Part shown: positions 23,771 through 35,925 of the stretch, in pieces
How positions within the stretch are numbered: position 1 is the first letter of the stretch
How the letters are laid out: each line of letters begins with the position of its first letter
Source of the DNA: Heliocidaris tuberculata
Taxonomy: Eukaryota > Echinodermata > Echinoidea > Camarodonta > Echinometridae
Direction of reading: 5' to 3'
Length of the DNA stretch: 64,000 bases
Assembly (NCBI GenBank): GCA_025618425.1
Contig: CM046836.1
Coordinates: forward strand, 21,259,494-21,323,493
The notes under the pieces: model-generated
The model's input: the letters and a program-made list of their open reading frames with translations, nothing else
What the model was told of the DNA's origin: nothing
The model's database searches: none
Translations under genes and position numbers: made by a program

Positions 23771-23927
23771 TTACAGACTATAGTATCTGTGAAAAGATGG
23801 GTAGCAAATTGTGTCAAAAAGAGTGGATCGATGTTTCACTAACATGGAAGTTTTATAACTGTGAGTAGATAAGTGAATTCTTATAGAGAGCTTTTGAGCT
23901 GATACATTTTCAGTTGTCATTTGTCAC

Positions 23928-24169
23928 TTAAGAGCCTGATCGGTTAGGAGTAGGCATTTTGTCTGTCCGTGACATTGAATATTTTATGGATTGTAATTTT
24001 AGTAGGCAGCCCTGGCAACCAAATTTCGTCAAATCTCAACTCTTTCAGTGATACCCTTCACAATGAAACATAAAATAACTCTCTTCAATTAAATACTTAT
24101 TTTCTACAGGCCTTCAAACTTTCAAAATTTGTTAAATGTCTGTCCGTGACTAACCGATCAGGCTCTTAA
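23928..24169. mobile_element. TTAA-flanked MITE
   Basis: The left end 'TTAAGAGCCTGATCGGTTAG' is mirrored by the right end 'CTAACCGATCAGGCTCTTAA', with an inner direct/inverted 'gtctgtccgtgac' motif near both ends. The TTAA at each end is the probable target duplication. Confidence 0.85.
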
Positions 24170-24616
24170 TGTCTGGTAAATGGATATTACCTGAAAGATA
24201 CATATCTGTTTAATACTACATGTATAGTGTTATATGATAGGTATGAGTTGTGAGGCTTTTATTTAACATTACAACTGTTGTGAATAACTTAACACAGTGA
24301 TTCCGTTTAAGCATTAAAAGAAAAGGAAAAAGAAAAAAAAAAGGCATCCTTTGGCACCAGTCACTTTGTTGCCAGTTCATTTATGCTTACCTCTAGGTTT
24401 ATGAGAAAAAAGTTGTTTACCAAGTACTAGTTTGATATTAAGAGATAGAGTACATGTAGCTGCAATGAAAGATCTTATAAGCCTTAAGATATATTATCAT
24501 TTTCAAAGTAATAGTATATTCAAATAAATTTCATCTAATAATCTTTTATGACGAAATATTGAGGCTTGTCCTGAGGGAGAAAATCATACAATTTTGTTGT
24601 TTAATGTCATTAAACA

Positions 24617-24663
<47 letters not shown>

Positions 24664-25435
24664 ATTTTTTTTCCCCTCTGGACAATTAGCCCCAATATTT
24701 TTGTCATAAATGATCATTAATTGGCTTTCCTTTTAGATACAGTTAAATGGGTGATTACAATAACTGCTTTGAATCAGCCCTTATGTCTGAAGATACTATG
24801 TTTTTTTTATTTCATAATAGTCACAACAATGACTTTCCAATTTTTAGAAGTAAAATCTATATTAGGTAGCCTAGCGAAATGTAGTGGCACATAAAGACGC
24901 ATCCAGACCACAAAAGGCATAATTCTTGGTGATATTGGTCTACTAAAAGTTGTAATTTTACAAATCTCAATGATAATTTTTATTTGATTAAGCCCAGTCA
25001 AAGTCATCGATGTATTTTACCAGCTCCATGTGCTAACAATATGGCTTTACCTCTGTGCCGTATAATTTTGATTTCCCACGATTATGCTTTTTGCGTTCCA
25101 GATGCTTCATTTCATGCCACTACATTTTGCTAAGCTACATTAATTCCAAGGATGAAGAATGAATGAATGAATAGGTTCTACATCCAAAGGTACAATATCT
25201 GTGCCTCACATACATGTATATTCATTAAAGGGCATACATCTCAGACACCTACATGTCCATTCACATTCATAGTCACCAGATCAAACTACTAAATCACTGT
25301 GGCATTCATGGCATAGTCATTCACCTCTTTGCTTATATGCTTATCATTGAGGCAATCATAACTCATAAGAAAAGTAATTCAAACAAGAAAGATTGCATTT
25401 GTAATGAAAGACTTTTTAATAGAATATCATACAAC
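24170..25435. other. Intergenic with unit-derived patches
   Basis: Positions 24530-25440 resemble 58370-58915 ('aatattg-ggctt', 'cacaacaatgactttccaa', 'gaatgaatga', 'gcctcacatacatg'). A (TA)n run sits at 24619-24657. I see no gene. Confidence 0.55.
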
Positions 25436-27115
25436 ACTCATTTGTCCCGCTGCCTACATATTTTTTCCTTCTGTTCCTCAGTGCCAAGTTCATTTAGGCT
25501 AGGCTCAAGTCATCATACTGAAAATTATGTGTCAAAATAGAATCTGTGCCTGCAGACTATGATACCTATATGTGTAATTGGAAATCCACAACAATGATAT
25601 AAAAACTGTACACATACTCATTTGTCCCACAGCCTACATACTATCTTTCTTCTATTCTCACTGCCAAGTTGATTTGGGCTTGGCTTAATTCATACTGAAA
25701 AGTAAGTGTCCAAATAGAATCTGTACCTGCAGATTATGATACATAATTGGAAATCCACAACAATGATATAAAAAACTGTACACATACTCATTTGTCCCAC
25801 TCAATACATACTTTCTTCATTCTGTTCCTCACTGCCAAGCTGATATTGGCTTGGCTCAATTCATACTGAAAAGTAAGTGTCCAAATAGAATCTGTACCTG
25901 CAGACTATGATACGTAATTGGAAATCCTAAACAATGATATATTTACTCTGTACACGTACTCATTTGTACCACTGCCTGCATACTTTCTTCATTCTGTTCC
26001 TCACTGCCAAGCCGATATTGGCTTGGCTCAATTCATACTGAAAAGTAAGTGTCCAAATAGAATCTGTACCTGCAGACTATGATACATAATTGGAAATCCA
26101 CAACAATGATATAAAAACTGTACACATACTCATTTGTCCCACTGCCTACATACTTTCTTCATTCTGTTCCTCACTGCCAAGCTGATATTGGCTTGGCTCA
26201 ATTCATACTGAAAAGTAAGTGTCCAAATAGAATCTGTACCTGCAGACTATGATACCTATATGTGTAATTGGAAATCCACAACAATGATATAAAAACTGTA
26301 CGCATACTCATTTGTCCCACTGCCTACATACTTTCTTCCTTCTGTTCCTCACTGCCAAGTTGATTTGCGCTTGGCTCAATTCATACTGAAAATTAAGTGT
26401 CCAAATGGAATCTGTACCTGCAGACTATGATACGTAATTGGAAATCCAAAACAATGATATATACTCTGTACATATACTCATTTGTCCCACTGCCTACATA
26501 CTTTTTTCATTCTGTTCCTCACTGCATAGCTGATTTGGGCATGGCTCAATTCATACTGAAAAGTAAGTGTCCAAATAGAATCTGTACCTGCAGACTATGA
26601 TACGTAATTGGAAATCCAAAACAATGATATATACTCTGTACACATACTCATTTGTCCCACTGCCTACATACTTTCTTCATTCTGTTCCTCACTGCCAAGC
26701 TGATATTGGCTTGGCTCAATTCATACTGAAAAGTAAGTGTCCAAATAGAATCTGTACCTGCAGACTATGATACGTAATTGGAAATCCACAACAATGATAT
26801 AAAAACGGTACACATACTTATTTGTCACACTGCCTACATACTTTTTTCATTCTGTTCCTCACTGCATAGCTGATTTGGGCATGGCTCAATTCATACTGAA
26901 AAGTAAGTGTCCAAATAGAATCTGTACCTGCAGACTATGATACGTAATTGGAAATCCACAACAATGATATAAAAACTGTACACATACTCATTTGTCCCAC
27001 TGCCTACATACTTTCTTCATTCTGTTCATCACTGCCAAGCTGATATTGGCTTGGCTCAATTCATACTGAAAATTATGTGTCAAAATAGAATCTGTACCTG
27101 CAGATTACAATACAT
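25436..27115. repeat. Minisatellite array, ~170-bp unit, about ten copies
   Basis: Each unit runs from 'actcatttgtcccactgcc' through 'ctgttcctcactgcc', 'ggctcaattcatactgaaaa' and 'tctgtacctgcagactatga' to 'aatgatata'. Units start near 25436, 25617, 25788, 25958, 26128, 26306, 26477, 26647, 26816 and 26988. Single monomers of the same sequence occur in the paralogous blocks near 41640 and 44030, so the array expanded locally beside gene 3. Confidence 0.92.
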
Positions 27116-28449
27116 ATTTGTGTAATTGGAAACCCACAGCAATGATATATATATACGCTGCATACATACTACAAGAGGAATATGGAGTATGTAACTCAAT
27201 GCTTGTTAATAAAGAAAGAAAAAAATAACATGTATTTTGATCATCTGTGAAAAAAAAGTGGAGGGGGGGGGGAACAGACATATGGGACATGCAATAAAAG
27301 CACACATACTTTCCATCATAATTTATCTTGATAATATTACATTTTTGATCCTACTCATTTTTCATGAACGCATATTATTATGGTCTTTACCGAAAGTTGT
27401 GTTTGTGGGAAATTAAATGAATGTTTTATATGTATGTTTAACTAGAGAAAAATGGGAAAATTGGCTGGGAAAACCCTAAAAATATAAAGTATTATCGATG
27501 GGTGATTCACTCAGCTAGAACATCTCATGGGTGCATTGTTTACAAACATACAAATCACAGATAATGTTTAATTTTTCATAGTGAATTTCTAATGACATTT
27601 CATGTCCTTTTATAAATTTTGCTTCCAAGACTATGAAGAAAATGAAATTAAATGCATAAATCCATGATCTTGACCTAAACTGTCTATTACTTCTGAACAG
27701 CAGTATTATTATGACCATAGTACATGAATATCCATGGGCGATTCACTCAGCTAGAACATCTTATGGGTGACTTGCTTACAAACACACAATTCACAGATAA
27801 AGTTCTATTTGTCATGATGGATTTCTGAATAATGATCTTTGGTGTCCTCTTCTAAATTTTGCTTCCAAGACTATGAAGAAAACAAGTAAAATACACAAAC
27901 ACTACATTTCATTGAAAGGGATTGCATTGTCATTTATGTGTGCAAATGGATACTTCATCAGGTTATAATCCATTGAGACTGATGATTGCCCCCTAAACAA
28001 TAGAATTAGCCATGTGAAAAACAAGGACCTTTTTTTTGGAATAATTCAAATAAGGTACAATGATTTCATTCTTGCAGGAGGATGCATTTTCACTCATTTA
28101 AAATATTGAAAAATGAGATGTTTTATGACTTTAAAAATTTGTCTGCACTGTGGGGGTGTATATAACTATTTTTTATCATCTACTTGCATGTAGTGAATGA
28201 AATATAGAAAGGAAAGTCCTTTTGCTCAATTGTCCCACTGTATCAGTCTGCAATATAAATGTAAAAATCTTAGGTTAAAAGATTGAAGCTAATTAGTTTC
28301 AAAATACAATCAAGTACTTTTTTAGGGTATTACATTACAAATCAATTGGAGAAATCCAATCCTATTGGTCTTATGCCAGAATCAGTGTTCAGTTGAGGTT
28401 AAGAAAATTCTGCAAAATACTATGTGTGTATTTCAATGAATTCAATTTT
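27116..28449. repeat. Downstream block of Ig gene 3
   Basis: It matches 40800-41620 and 43220-44010 ('gcttgt-aataaag-aa', 'ttgatcctactcat', 'gggtgattcactcag-tagaacat', 'ttcattgaaaggg'). An internal duplication places 'gggcgattcactcagctagaac' a second time near 27735. No ORF of note is present. Confidence 0.75.
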
Positions 28450-28454
28450 TTATT
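28449..28454 (-). terminator. AATAAA overlapping the gene 3 stop codon
   Basis: The minus strand has AATAAA that includes the TAA stop. If used, the 3' UTR would be very short. A further downstream signal may be used instead. Confidence 0.3.
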
Positions 28455-29427
28455 TCCTCAGTATTACCCATGAATGATATGGTACATGTATTTGATGTTT
28501 TTTCTTTTGTTTTAGTTTATAGTGGACAATGATACCCACCATGGCCACTATGAATATAGTAGAAAAAAGAACAGAGTGCATAATCACTGCTTTGTTGTAA
28601 TTGTTTTTTGCATTTGAAGTGTTTGATGCCATGGTTGATAAGTAATGAAAGGCAGTACTATTTGTTTTCTGACTTTCTGTGATATCAAAAGGTTTAGATG
28701 TAATTGTTGATGTGGTACTGGTAGGACATGGGTCATTGTTACTCACATCGAGTAGATTCAAGGCAGTATCATTACATTCACATCTAGTTTTGTCTTCATC
28801 TAAAGTGGAAGAGCAGCAGAATGCTGGCTGTGTTTCCCTAATCAATATGATTTCTGTCAATGTAGTGTCTGTTTCAACAGGGCCGGTCAGTGATGGCATT
28901 TTTTCACCATTTTGATAGCATTCAATCTTCCCTGATATACTCCCAACATCAGCTGTACATTCCATTGCAACCCAGCCTCCACCCTTATCTTCTTCTTCTA
29001 CACATCTTGCTTTACCAGGAGGATATTCTATTTGCAGCCCAACTCGAGTTGTTAGCTCATCTAATAATAGCCCATCCTTGTACACAGATGAAATGTATGT
29101 GCCTGCATCAATTGTCATTAGATTACTTATTGTAAGGTCCAGAGAACAGTTAGCATTGTTATTATTATTCTGGACCTCAAATCTGGTTGCCTGATCTTGA
29201 GGCAATGAACGCAATGATGAACCATCTGAAGAGTGATAAAATGGGGCTCTATACGAATGCTGTAATGTGACCTCAGTACTGTTACATGGATATGGAAAAT
29301 GTATGGTTGCTTCTTGCCCTTCCGTTAATAATTTTGTACCTTGACATTCATGTACAGTGAAATGTGTTATCAAAATAAGTAACCTTGTGCATCGATATAA
29401 GGCTTTTACCTGTTTGAAGTTGAGCAT
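28450..29427 (-). CDS. Two-Ig-domain transmembrane receptor, family copy 3
   Basis: 325 residues in one frame. The signal peptide is 1-29 (ends VHECQG). The V-like domain has 'DAGTYISS' in place of Y-x-C, 'ATIHF' in place of a strand B Cys, and the substitute cysteines in 'YPCNST' and 'NCSLDLTI'. A run of five Asn in the D-E loop comes from an AAT/AAC microsatellite. The second domain carries RCVE, MECTA, KIECYQNGEKMP, FCCSS and CEC. A Thr/Ser-rich stalk with NxS/T sites precedes a transmembrane helix near residues 283-305 (SVLFSTIFIVAMVGIIV) and a Lys-rich tail. It is closest to copies 4 and 5. No cytoplasmic tyrosine signalling motif such as ITAM or ITIM is seen. Confidence 0.88.
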   Translation of the reverse strand: MLNFKQVKALYRCTRLLILITHFTVHECQGTKLLTEGQEATIHFPYPCNSTEVTLQHSYRAPFYHSSDGSSLRSLPQDQATRFEVQNNNNNANCSLDLTISNLMTIDAGTYISSVYKDGLLLDELTTRVGLQIEYPPGKARCVEEEDKGGGWVAMECTADVGSISGKIECYQNGEKMPSLTGPVETDTTLTEIILIRETQPAFCCSSTLDEDKTRCECNDTALNLLDVSNNDPCPTSTTSTITSKPFDITESQKTNSTAFHYLSTMASNTSNAKNNYNKAVIMHSVLFSTIFIVAMVGIIVHYKLKQKKKHQIHVPYHSWVILRK

Positions 29428-29822
29428 GGTGAACTATGGTTGTGTCATTTTGATGCAGACTTAAAACAAACTCTTAAATTGTGAATTTCCTTCTTTCTTA
29501 TTTATACAAAGATATAGCTAGCAACAAAATATAGACACTGATTCACATTTGAAAATACTGAGTAAAAGTGGGTTCCTACTTTCCTAATGGAAACGATGAT
29601 TGTCAAATTTCCACTTTGAAATATTTCTTGAAGTTATAGAGAGTAGTGATATATGGTTTAAAGCAATATAAGAGATATTTTCTTGTCAGTCATATTCTAC
29701 AACAAGAAATTACAATCATGTATTGTCTTTCGAAAATGCAGCAAGATGTTTTAGATCGAGATTGCAAAAGTTCATAATCATAAATAGAGAGATTCAGTGG
29801 GTATAAACAGTTAGTTGCAAGC

Positions 29823-30168
29823 AGGGAATGTAAATGAGAGAACAGCTGCAATGTTCCTTTGAGCTCAGTGGAATAGGTTGGTATACTCCATTCTGTTATA
29901 ATTCGCTGCTTAGGAAGTCCAAGTAGTTCTGTCAGTTCCAACCGGGATCTTGCATTCCTCTATTGCTGTCACATAAAACCTCGTTGTGAAAGAACAGGGA
30001 ATGTAAATGAGAGAACAGCTACAATGTTCCTTTGAGCTCAGTGGAATAGGTTGGTATACTCCATTCTGTTATAATTCGCTGCTTATGAAGTCCAAGTAGT
30101 TCTGTCAGTTCCAACCGGGATCTTGCATTCCTCTATTGCTGTCACATAAAACCTTGTTGTGAAAGAAT
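29823..30168. repeat. Tandem duplication, 173-bp unit, two copies
   Basis: Copies start at 29823 and 29996 and run from 'agggaatgtaaatgagagaa' to 'cataaaacc-tgttgtgaaagaa' with very few differences. The duplication lies 400 bp upstream of the gene 3 start codon, in its 5' flank. Confidence 0.92.
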
Positions 30169-30372
30169 TGCAAATGAGACTGCAGTTAGAATGTCCAGTT
30201 TATCCATTCTCATATAGTTTTTAGCTTTGAACTTTCCTTATAATCCTAGTGGGATTCGATGTTAAGTCCAAGTAGTTGTTTCAACCAGGATCTTGCATAT
30301 TCTCACAAGTCCAATTTGATTTCAATATGATAAAGGGAAACAAATCGCAGACTGCACATCATCATTTATGCA

Positions 30373-30470
30373 TCAAGTGTAGAATAGACCTCTCCATCTG
30401 ATCATCAGAAGAATATGGTCATGTAGATCAACACACTCCTGCTGATTGGCCAGCTCTTCCTTCCATAAAA
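30373..30470 (-). other. Candidate 5' exon of the Ig gene 3 transcript
   Basis: On the minus strand TCCTTTTCAG (30471-30480) precedes a stretch open as 'VLWKEELANQQECVDLHDHI'. The matching stretch near gene 4 (and gene 5) reads almost the same, but the gene 2 copy has an early stop. The similarity may reflect recent duplication only. A 5' untranslated exon is the more likely role, if it is an exon at all. Confidence 0.3.
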
Positions 30471-30850
30471 CTGAAAAGGAAATCATTTTGAAATTGGAAT
30501 ATGTAAAAAAATATATTGACAGGCTTCTGGGATACAAATCCAAACTTCTGTTCATTTGAATAATTTCAGCATTTCTCAGATGCAAAAGATTTGAAGGGAA
30601 ACAGCCAGAAATCAAACAGCAGATTATTAACAAATGTCCCATCCCAAAAGCTCACCTTTCAATCAAATAACCTGTTAAATACAGTGATATACTTAATCCA
30701 ATTTACTAGCACAACATGTTTTTTCTGTTCCTTTCACTGGCTTCAGAATTGCATAAAGTTTCTTTATACCCGTATATTACCTGTTGAAACCTAATGATTT
30801 AATGCACGTAACAGCTAAAAAATCTCATTAACTTAATAAGAATATATGTG

Positions 30851-30860
30851 CTTACCTTTC
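30851..30860 (-). other. Conserved splice-donor-like site upstream of gene 3
   Basis: The minus strand reads GAAAG/GTAAG, conserved in position upstream of genes 1-4. It would end a first exon that includes 'gttgggaattctccaagtca'. Confidence 0.45.
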
Positions 30861-31639
30861 ACAAATCTGTTTAGATATCTTGGATTTGTTGTGACTTGGA
30901 GAATTCCCAACAGAAGTCATATCAAATGTTCATATGAGAAACACTGGCATTTGAATTTCACAGATTTTTAAAACTTCACTTCCTAGTAGAGAAGACAAGA
31001 ACCATGCAACAAGTTGGGTGGAGTTCCAATCTCTTATATTACAACAATGCCTTTTCTTCAAATGAATGAGAGGAATCCACATGAAATGTAATGATCATGT
31101 GACCGTGTTTTGTTAACCCACTACCTAGGTGGTTCCTGTATCAAGGCTATGGCACTGTTATAATTCAGTAGTCAGTGGGTTCAACAGACTAGAAATTCTA
31201 TTTTATTCTTAATTGCTTTGTCTGGCTGTGTACAAATCCAACATTCCTCATTTCACATTGCGGTAAAGTCGTTGATGATACTGTCATGTTTACATACATG
31301 TAGGCATAGCCAGCCCCCCCCCCCCCCCCCATGTTCACTCTTTAAAAATAATAACTGATTCTATCAATGAAGCATTTATTTCAAAGGAAATTATTGCCAA
31401 ATTGCTTTTATAACCTCCTAAATTAAGGAAAAATTTCTGAAAAATTTTCTCCCCCTGTATATTTCTCCCCCTGTACAATATTGATAAGTTCTGATGTTTT
31501 GGAGAAAACTGTCAAAAAAATAAACAGAACTTATATGGGAGCACATTTAAAGCACAACAGAGGGAATCTGAAATGCCTCTTTTATATTATGCATTGAAAA
31601 AAGATCTGAAATATGTTCAAACATACAAATCAGTAGTTT

Positions 31640-32090
31640 ATATATGAATTATAATAAAGAGGCAAAAAATTTTGCTCGCTTGCTTGCAAATATCTACATG
31701 TATGATTCATTGTACTGTTGCTAATGACACTACAGTGGATAAAATTCAATGAAAGCATTATTTGCATAGGCATAATAACAGTAGCTAGGCGCTGCAGCCC
31801 CCCAAAGATTTTTGAAATTCTGATATTCAGGCAACCACCACCTCATATTCGGGAGAGCAGGGTGCCTGAATATGTGTGAATTATAAAGAGACAAATATTT
31901 CTCTTGCAGATATCTATGATTCATTGTACTGTTAGTAATTACACTACAATGAACAAAATTCAATCAAAGCATTATTAGCATACATGTAGGCGTAAAAGAC
32001 GGGGAGCTGGAAGCTGCAGCCCCCTTAAGACTTAAAGTTCCGATATTCGGGCAACCGCCACCTCATATTCGGAAAGCGAAGTGCCTAAAT
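31640..32090. repeat. Tandem duplication, ~225-bp unit, two diverged copies
   Basis: 'atgattcattgtactgtt' with 'acaaaattcaat-aaagcatta' and 'gctgcagccccc' occurs twice in the same order, starting near 31640 and 31868. Confidence 0.75.
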
Positions 32091-33099
32091 ATGTGTTTTC
32101 TGTACATTTTTTCACTACCAATTTAAAAGCAATCAATTTTTTTTTGATGTTCATGGTGATATTGTAACTTTTAAAAAAGGTATTATCTGTCATTGTAAAC
32201 TTGGAAGCCTGAGAAAACATGTGATCAGTGTCAAAATTTTGCTCACTTGCTTCGCTCACTTGCAACAAATTTAGAAACTGGAAAATTGATATTTGGACAA
32301 AAGGTGCAAAAGGTGTCAGCCCCCTCACCAAAATGTGCCCCTGCAAAAACATTTCTTGATTACCATTGGTTTGGATGTTTTGCCCCTTCCCTTAAGCCAA
32401 GGCCCAGATACGCCACTGTTTGTGTGTGTGTGTGAGGGTGTGTGCGTAACTATGTGGCTCTGTGATTTTGTGTGTAACCCTACCCCCTGTTCAACATGTC
32501 TGGCTATGTCAGTGCCTGTTTAGCATAGACTAAGGTTCATGTATATTTTCCCTTTATTCCTCAAATTGCAGAAACCCTGATGTGATCATTTCATGATTTA
32601 AGAATTTGGACTGTTGTTGCTATACATGTACCTCAGAATAGGTCTTGTCAATGAGAATTGAGGGGTCATTTGCTAGTAGTAGCATTAACTTTTAAAAAAA
32701 GATTCTTCATAGATTCTTCTTTTAAAAAGAAAAGGGGATAGAATACCATTCATGATATTGCTAGAGGAACAATTACTTTGTATCCAAAAGTAATTCTATT
32801 ATTTCTTTGAACATTGTCAAGTGATTCAGGAACTACCTCACAGACAGAATACAATTCATATATAAATATCTGTAGTTCAACTTCACTTCCGATTAATGGT
32901 GGAATACCACAGGGCAGCCCCCTAGGTCCCCTTGATTTTATCTTTTACATCAATGACATCCAGATATCTTCTAATATTCTATCATTTATACTTTTTGCAG
33001 ATGACCCAAACATTTTCTATTATCATGCAAATGCAAACCAACTACTTAGAACAGTAAACACCGAACTTATACAGGTAAATTGCCACTTGAGCTAACATC

Positions 33100-33560
33100 A
33101 TTCGGTCTAATTAACAGCACTTCGTCCATCACCAATTCGTCTAATCAACATTTCGTCTAATAACCATTTGGTCTAATAGTCACTTCGTCTAATCACCACT
33201 TCGTCTATAACCAATTCATCTAAAACCCATTTTGTCTAATACCCATTTGGTCTAAACCCATTTGGTCTAAACATCACTTGGTCTAAACACCACTTGGTCT
33301 AATAATCAGTTCGTCTAATATCCACTTGGTCCAATATCTATTTCAGATAAAACCAATTGGTCTAATAACCAAATGGTCTAATCATCATTCCGTCTAATAG
33401 CCATTTTGTCTAAACCCAGTTGGTCTAACATCCACATCGTCTAATCATCACTTCGTCTAATAACCATTACATCTAATCATTGTTTGGTCTAATTCTCAGT
33501 TCGTCTAATAAGCGTTTGGTCTAATGTTCACTTGGTCTAATATCCATTTGGTCTAATACT
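33100..33560 (+). repeat. Left arm array of the TU-like element
   Basis: About 30 degenerate copies of 'ttnggtctaatanccac' in direct orientation, with the 'gtctaa' core strongly kept and the flanking bases varied. Confidence 0.92.
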
Positions 33561-33620
33561 ACAGACAAATAGGTTAGCCTCATAGTTATATATACATTGC
33601 ATGGGTCGTGGAACCGGGCC

Positions 33621-33622
<2 letters not shown>

Positions 33623-33652
<30 letters not shown>
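33623..33652. repeat. Long G run
   Basis: About 29 consecutive G after 'ggccccg', inside the fold-back element. Similar G runs occur at 7150, 11990, 20519 and 38294. Confidence 0.95.
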
Positions 33653-33653
<1 letters not shown>

Positions 33654-33924
33654 GATGGGGCTGGAGCCCCTTCACTTTTTGAGTAGACACGTTTCATATG
33701 ATTTTGTTTAATGATTATCTACAGTATATATTTTATAGAAGAGATCACATTTTAAAGATAATACATTGTAATAATGTTTGGCCGCTCGCTCGCAAAATGT
33801 TGAAAAAGGTAGTTGGTACCCAGGCAAGAGGCGTCAGTCCCCACTTCAAAAAACGTTCCATTTCCCTACATTGTGGTACATGTAGTAATAATGATGATAA
33901 TAATGAATAGAAACAGAATGACGT

Positions 33925-34540
33925 AATGAGAGAGAGAGAGATGATGGCAGAATGAATATAAAGGAAAGGTGGAAGTAAAGATTAATCGATGAATAACATT
34001 ACAGTAGGGAGGATTGAAAGTCAAGTAATAGAAGGATAAAGACATAACATAAAGATAGAGAGAGAGGGAGAGAGAGAGTGAGAGAGAAATGGTAGAAGGA
34101 TAAAGAAAACCATGACGAAAGATGGAAGAGAAGATCATAAAAAAGGCAAAAAAAAGAAAGAAAGAAGAATAACATAACAAAATTAGAGATGAAAAGCAAA
34201 AAGAAAAAAAAAAAGATAAAAAGAAAGAATAATGTAAAATAGGCAAAATAATAGAAAGATAAACCAAGGAATAAAGAGCTAAAAAACAGAGAGAGAAAGA
34301 GAAATATGATAGAAGAAATAATATAAAGATTAACATACCGAAAGATGGTAGAGGCGATAGAAGGTGAAAGAAAAACACAACTAAAGGAAAGATGGAAAAA
34401 TGAAAGGATAAAAGCGAGCAATAACATAACGAAAGATATAGAAATGATAGAAGGATAAAGATATACATAAGAGAAGATAGCGAAAGAAATGAAAGAAAAA
34501 ACAAAATATATTTTGTTATAACAAAAGCAAAGTGCAATAA
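33925..34540. repeat. Purine-rich minisatellite
   Basis: Degenerate GA-rich repeats with recurring 'gatagaaggataaaga' and 'ataacataacgaaagat' words. The long minus-strand frames here are a by-product of the base bias. Confidence 0.85.
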
Positions 34541-34924
34541 AACAATAATTGAAAGTTCACTAAAATATTAATTGATTAATTAATTTATCAATTTATTCAC
34601 TAGAAAATTAATTAAGCACATGTAATTAATTCATGCCATGCTCCATCAGGTCATCTTTTTTTTTCTTCTCTTCCCCCCCCCCCAAAAAAAAAAGATGAAA
34701 AATAAAAATAAACTACAATTACTGCAAAAAAGTTCGAAAATTTGTGAATATGTATATGTGTCAGGGCAATGTATACCTAGTCTCCCGCCCTGGCCCGGGG
34801 GTCAGTGAAAATGTCGACTCTTGGGCAACCTCCACCCTCTCCCTTTGCAGTTCAGGTAATGTTTTTTAAATGTATAAACAGTGCATAGATCGTGTGGACA
34901 CAATCAGTAGCTTAGCTATAGTCC

Positions 34925-34979
34925 AGCTGTTGGGGGCACTGGCTGGGGGCACTGGCTGGGGGCACTGGCTGGGGACACT
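34925..34979. repeat. Short direct repeat 'ggggcactggct', four times
   Basis: Four 12-13 bp copies in a row in the middle of the fold-back element, followed by G runs near 34988 and 35010. Confidence 0.85.
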
Positions 34980-35179
34980 GACACCATGGGGGGGGGGGGG
35001 GCCAAGGGGGGTGGGGGCGAGGGACTCTAAACCTGACCCTAATCCTAACCCTATTTCATATTCATGAGCATCCGCCTTTCCGTAGACCCATTTAATGGCC
35101 TCCCTCAATGCAATGGTCATAGGGTAGTCCGTAGTCGTATAGCAAGAGGGCAAAAAAAAAAAAATTAGCCCAGCCGGTT

Positions 35180-35647
35180 ATTAGACGAAACGATGTTTAG
35201 ACCAAATGGTAATTAGACCAGATGGCTATTAGACCAAATGACAATTAGACCAAATGACAATTAGACCAAATGGTTATTAGACTAAATGGGTGTAGACTAA
35301 ATGATGATAGACCAACTGAGGTTAGACTGACAAATGGACCAAATGATGTGTAGACCAAATGGGTATTAGACCAATTGGGTTTAGACCATTTGATGATTAG
35401 ACGAAATGGCAATTAGACCAATTGATAATGGACCAAATGGTTATTAGACCAAATGGTTTTAGACCAAATGGCTATTAGACGAATTGACTATAGACCAAAT
35501 GGTAATTAGACGAAATGACAATTAGACCAAATGGTAATTGGACGAAATGATGATTAGACCAATTGGTTATTAGACCAACTGATATTAGACCGAATGATGT
35601 TAGACCATTTGGCTATTAGACCAGTTGGCATTAGACCAAGTGGCAAT
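35180..35647 (-). repeat. Right arm array of the TU-like element
   Basis: The same ~15-bp repeat in the opposite orientation ('ttagaccaaatgg'), about 30 copies, allowing the two arms to pair. Confidence 0.92.
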
Positions 35648-35925
35648 AAACCCTTATACAAGTAACAGATTGGATCAAGGCCAATAAACTATCACTAAAC
35701 CTACAAAAGACCAATTATATGCTTTAGCAACAGTCTTCCAAGTCTTCCGGGGAACATAATTAATGTATTTGATAACACTGTTCTCCAAAATGTTTCTTCA
35801 ACCAAATTCCTAGGAGTTCTAGTCAACAGTAAACTATGTTGGAAACTGCATATTATATGTAAAACCATCTCATAAAACATAGGTGTTCTCATATCAACAA
35901 ACTCAACACAAGGAGGCGTGATGTC

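Larger units (their letters stand above)
29428..32819. repeat. Upstream block of Ig gene 3
   Basis: It aligns with 19756-21830 (gene 2) and 55664-57119 (gene 4), then with 45583-46075. It includes a 173-bp tandem duplication, splice-like sites, a C run at 31314-31330 and a second tandem duplication (31640-32090). It ends at the insertion point of the LINE at 32820. Short open frames here are not conserved as proteins among all copies. Confidence 0.75.
33079..35652. mobile_element. TU-like fold-back element with tandem-repeat arms
   Basis: The arms are two inverted arrays of a ~15-16 bp repeat (consensus near TTTGGTCTAATAACCA): left 33100-33560, right 35180-35647. Outer ends match inverted (ATTGCCACTTG / CAAGTGGCAAT). 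The flanks repeat CTTATACARGTAA (33066-33078 and 35653-35665), a ~13-bp direct duplication with one mismatch. The element splits the LINE reverse-transcriptase frame exactly between two halves of the duplication. The middle contains a G run, purine-rich minisatellite and no transposase. Sea urchin TU elements are known for long inverted repeats built of ~15-bp units. Confidence 0.82.

Noticed and set aside
33866..34537. Minus-strand 223- and 142-codon frames with membrane-like composition
   Set aside because: The plus strand is a purine-rich minisatellite. Hydrophobic residues come from T-rich codons, and two frames are open at once, which indicates low complexity rather than a gene.
33100..35647. 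CRISPR-like array (short repeats with variable spacers)
   Set aside because: The GTCTAA repeats are degenerate, have almost no spacer, and form two inverted arms of an insertion in a LINE within animal-like DNA.
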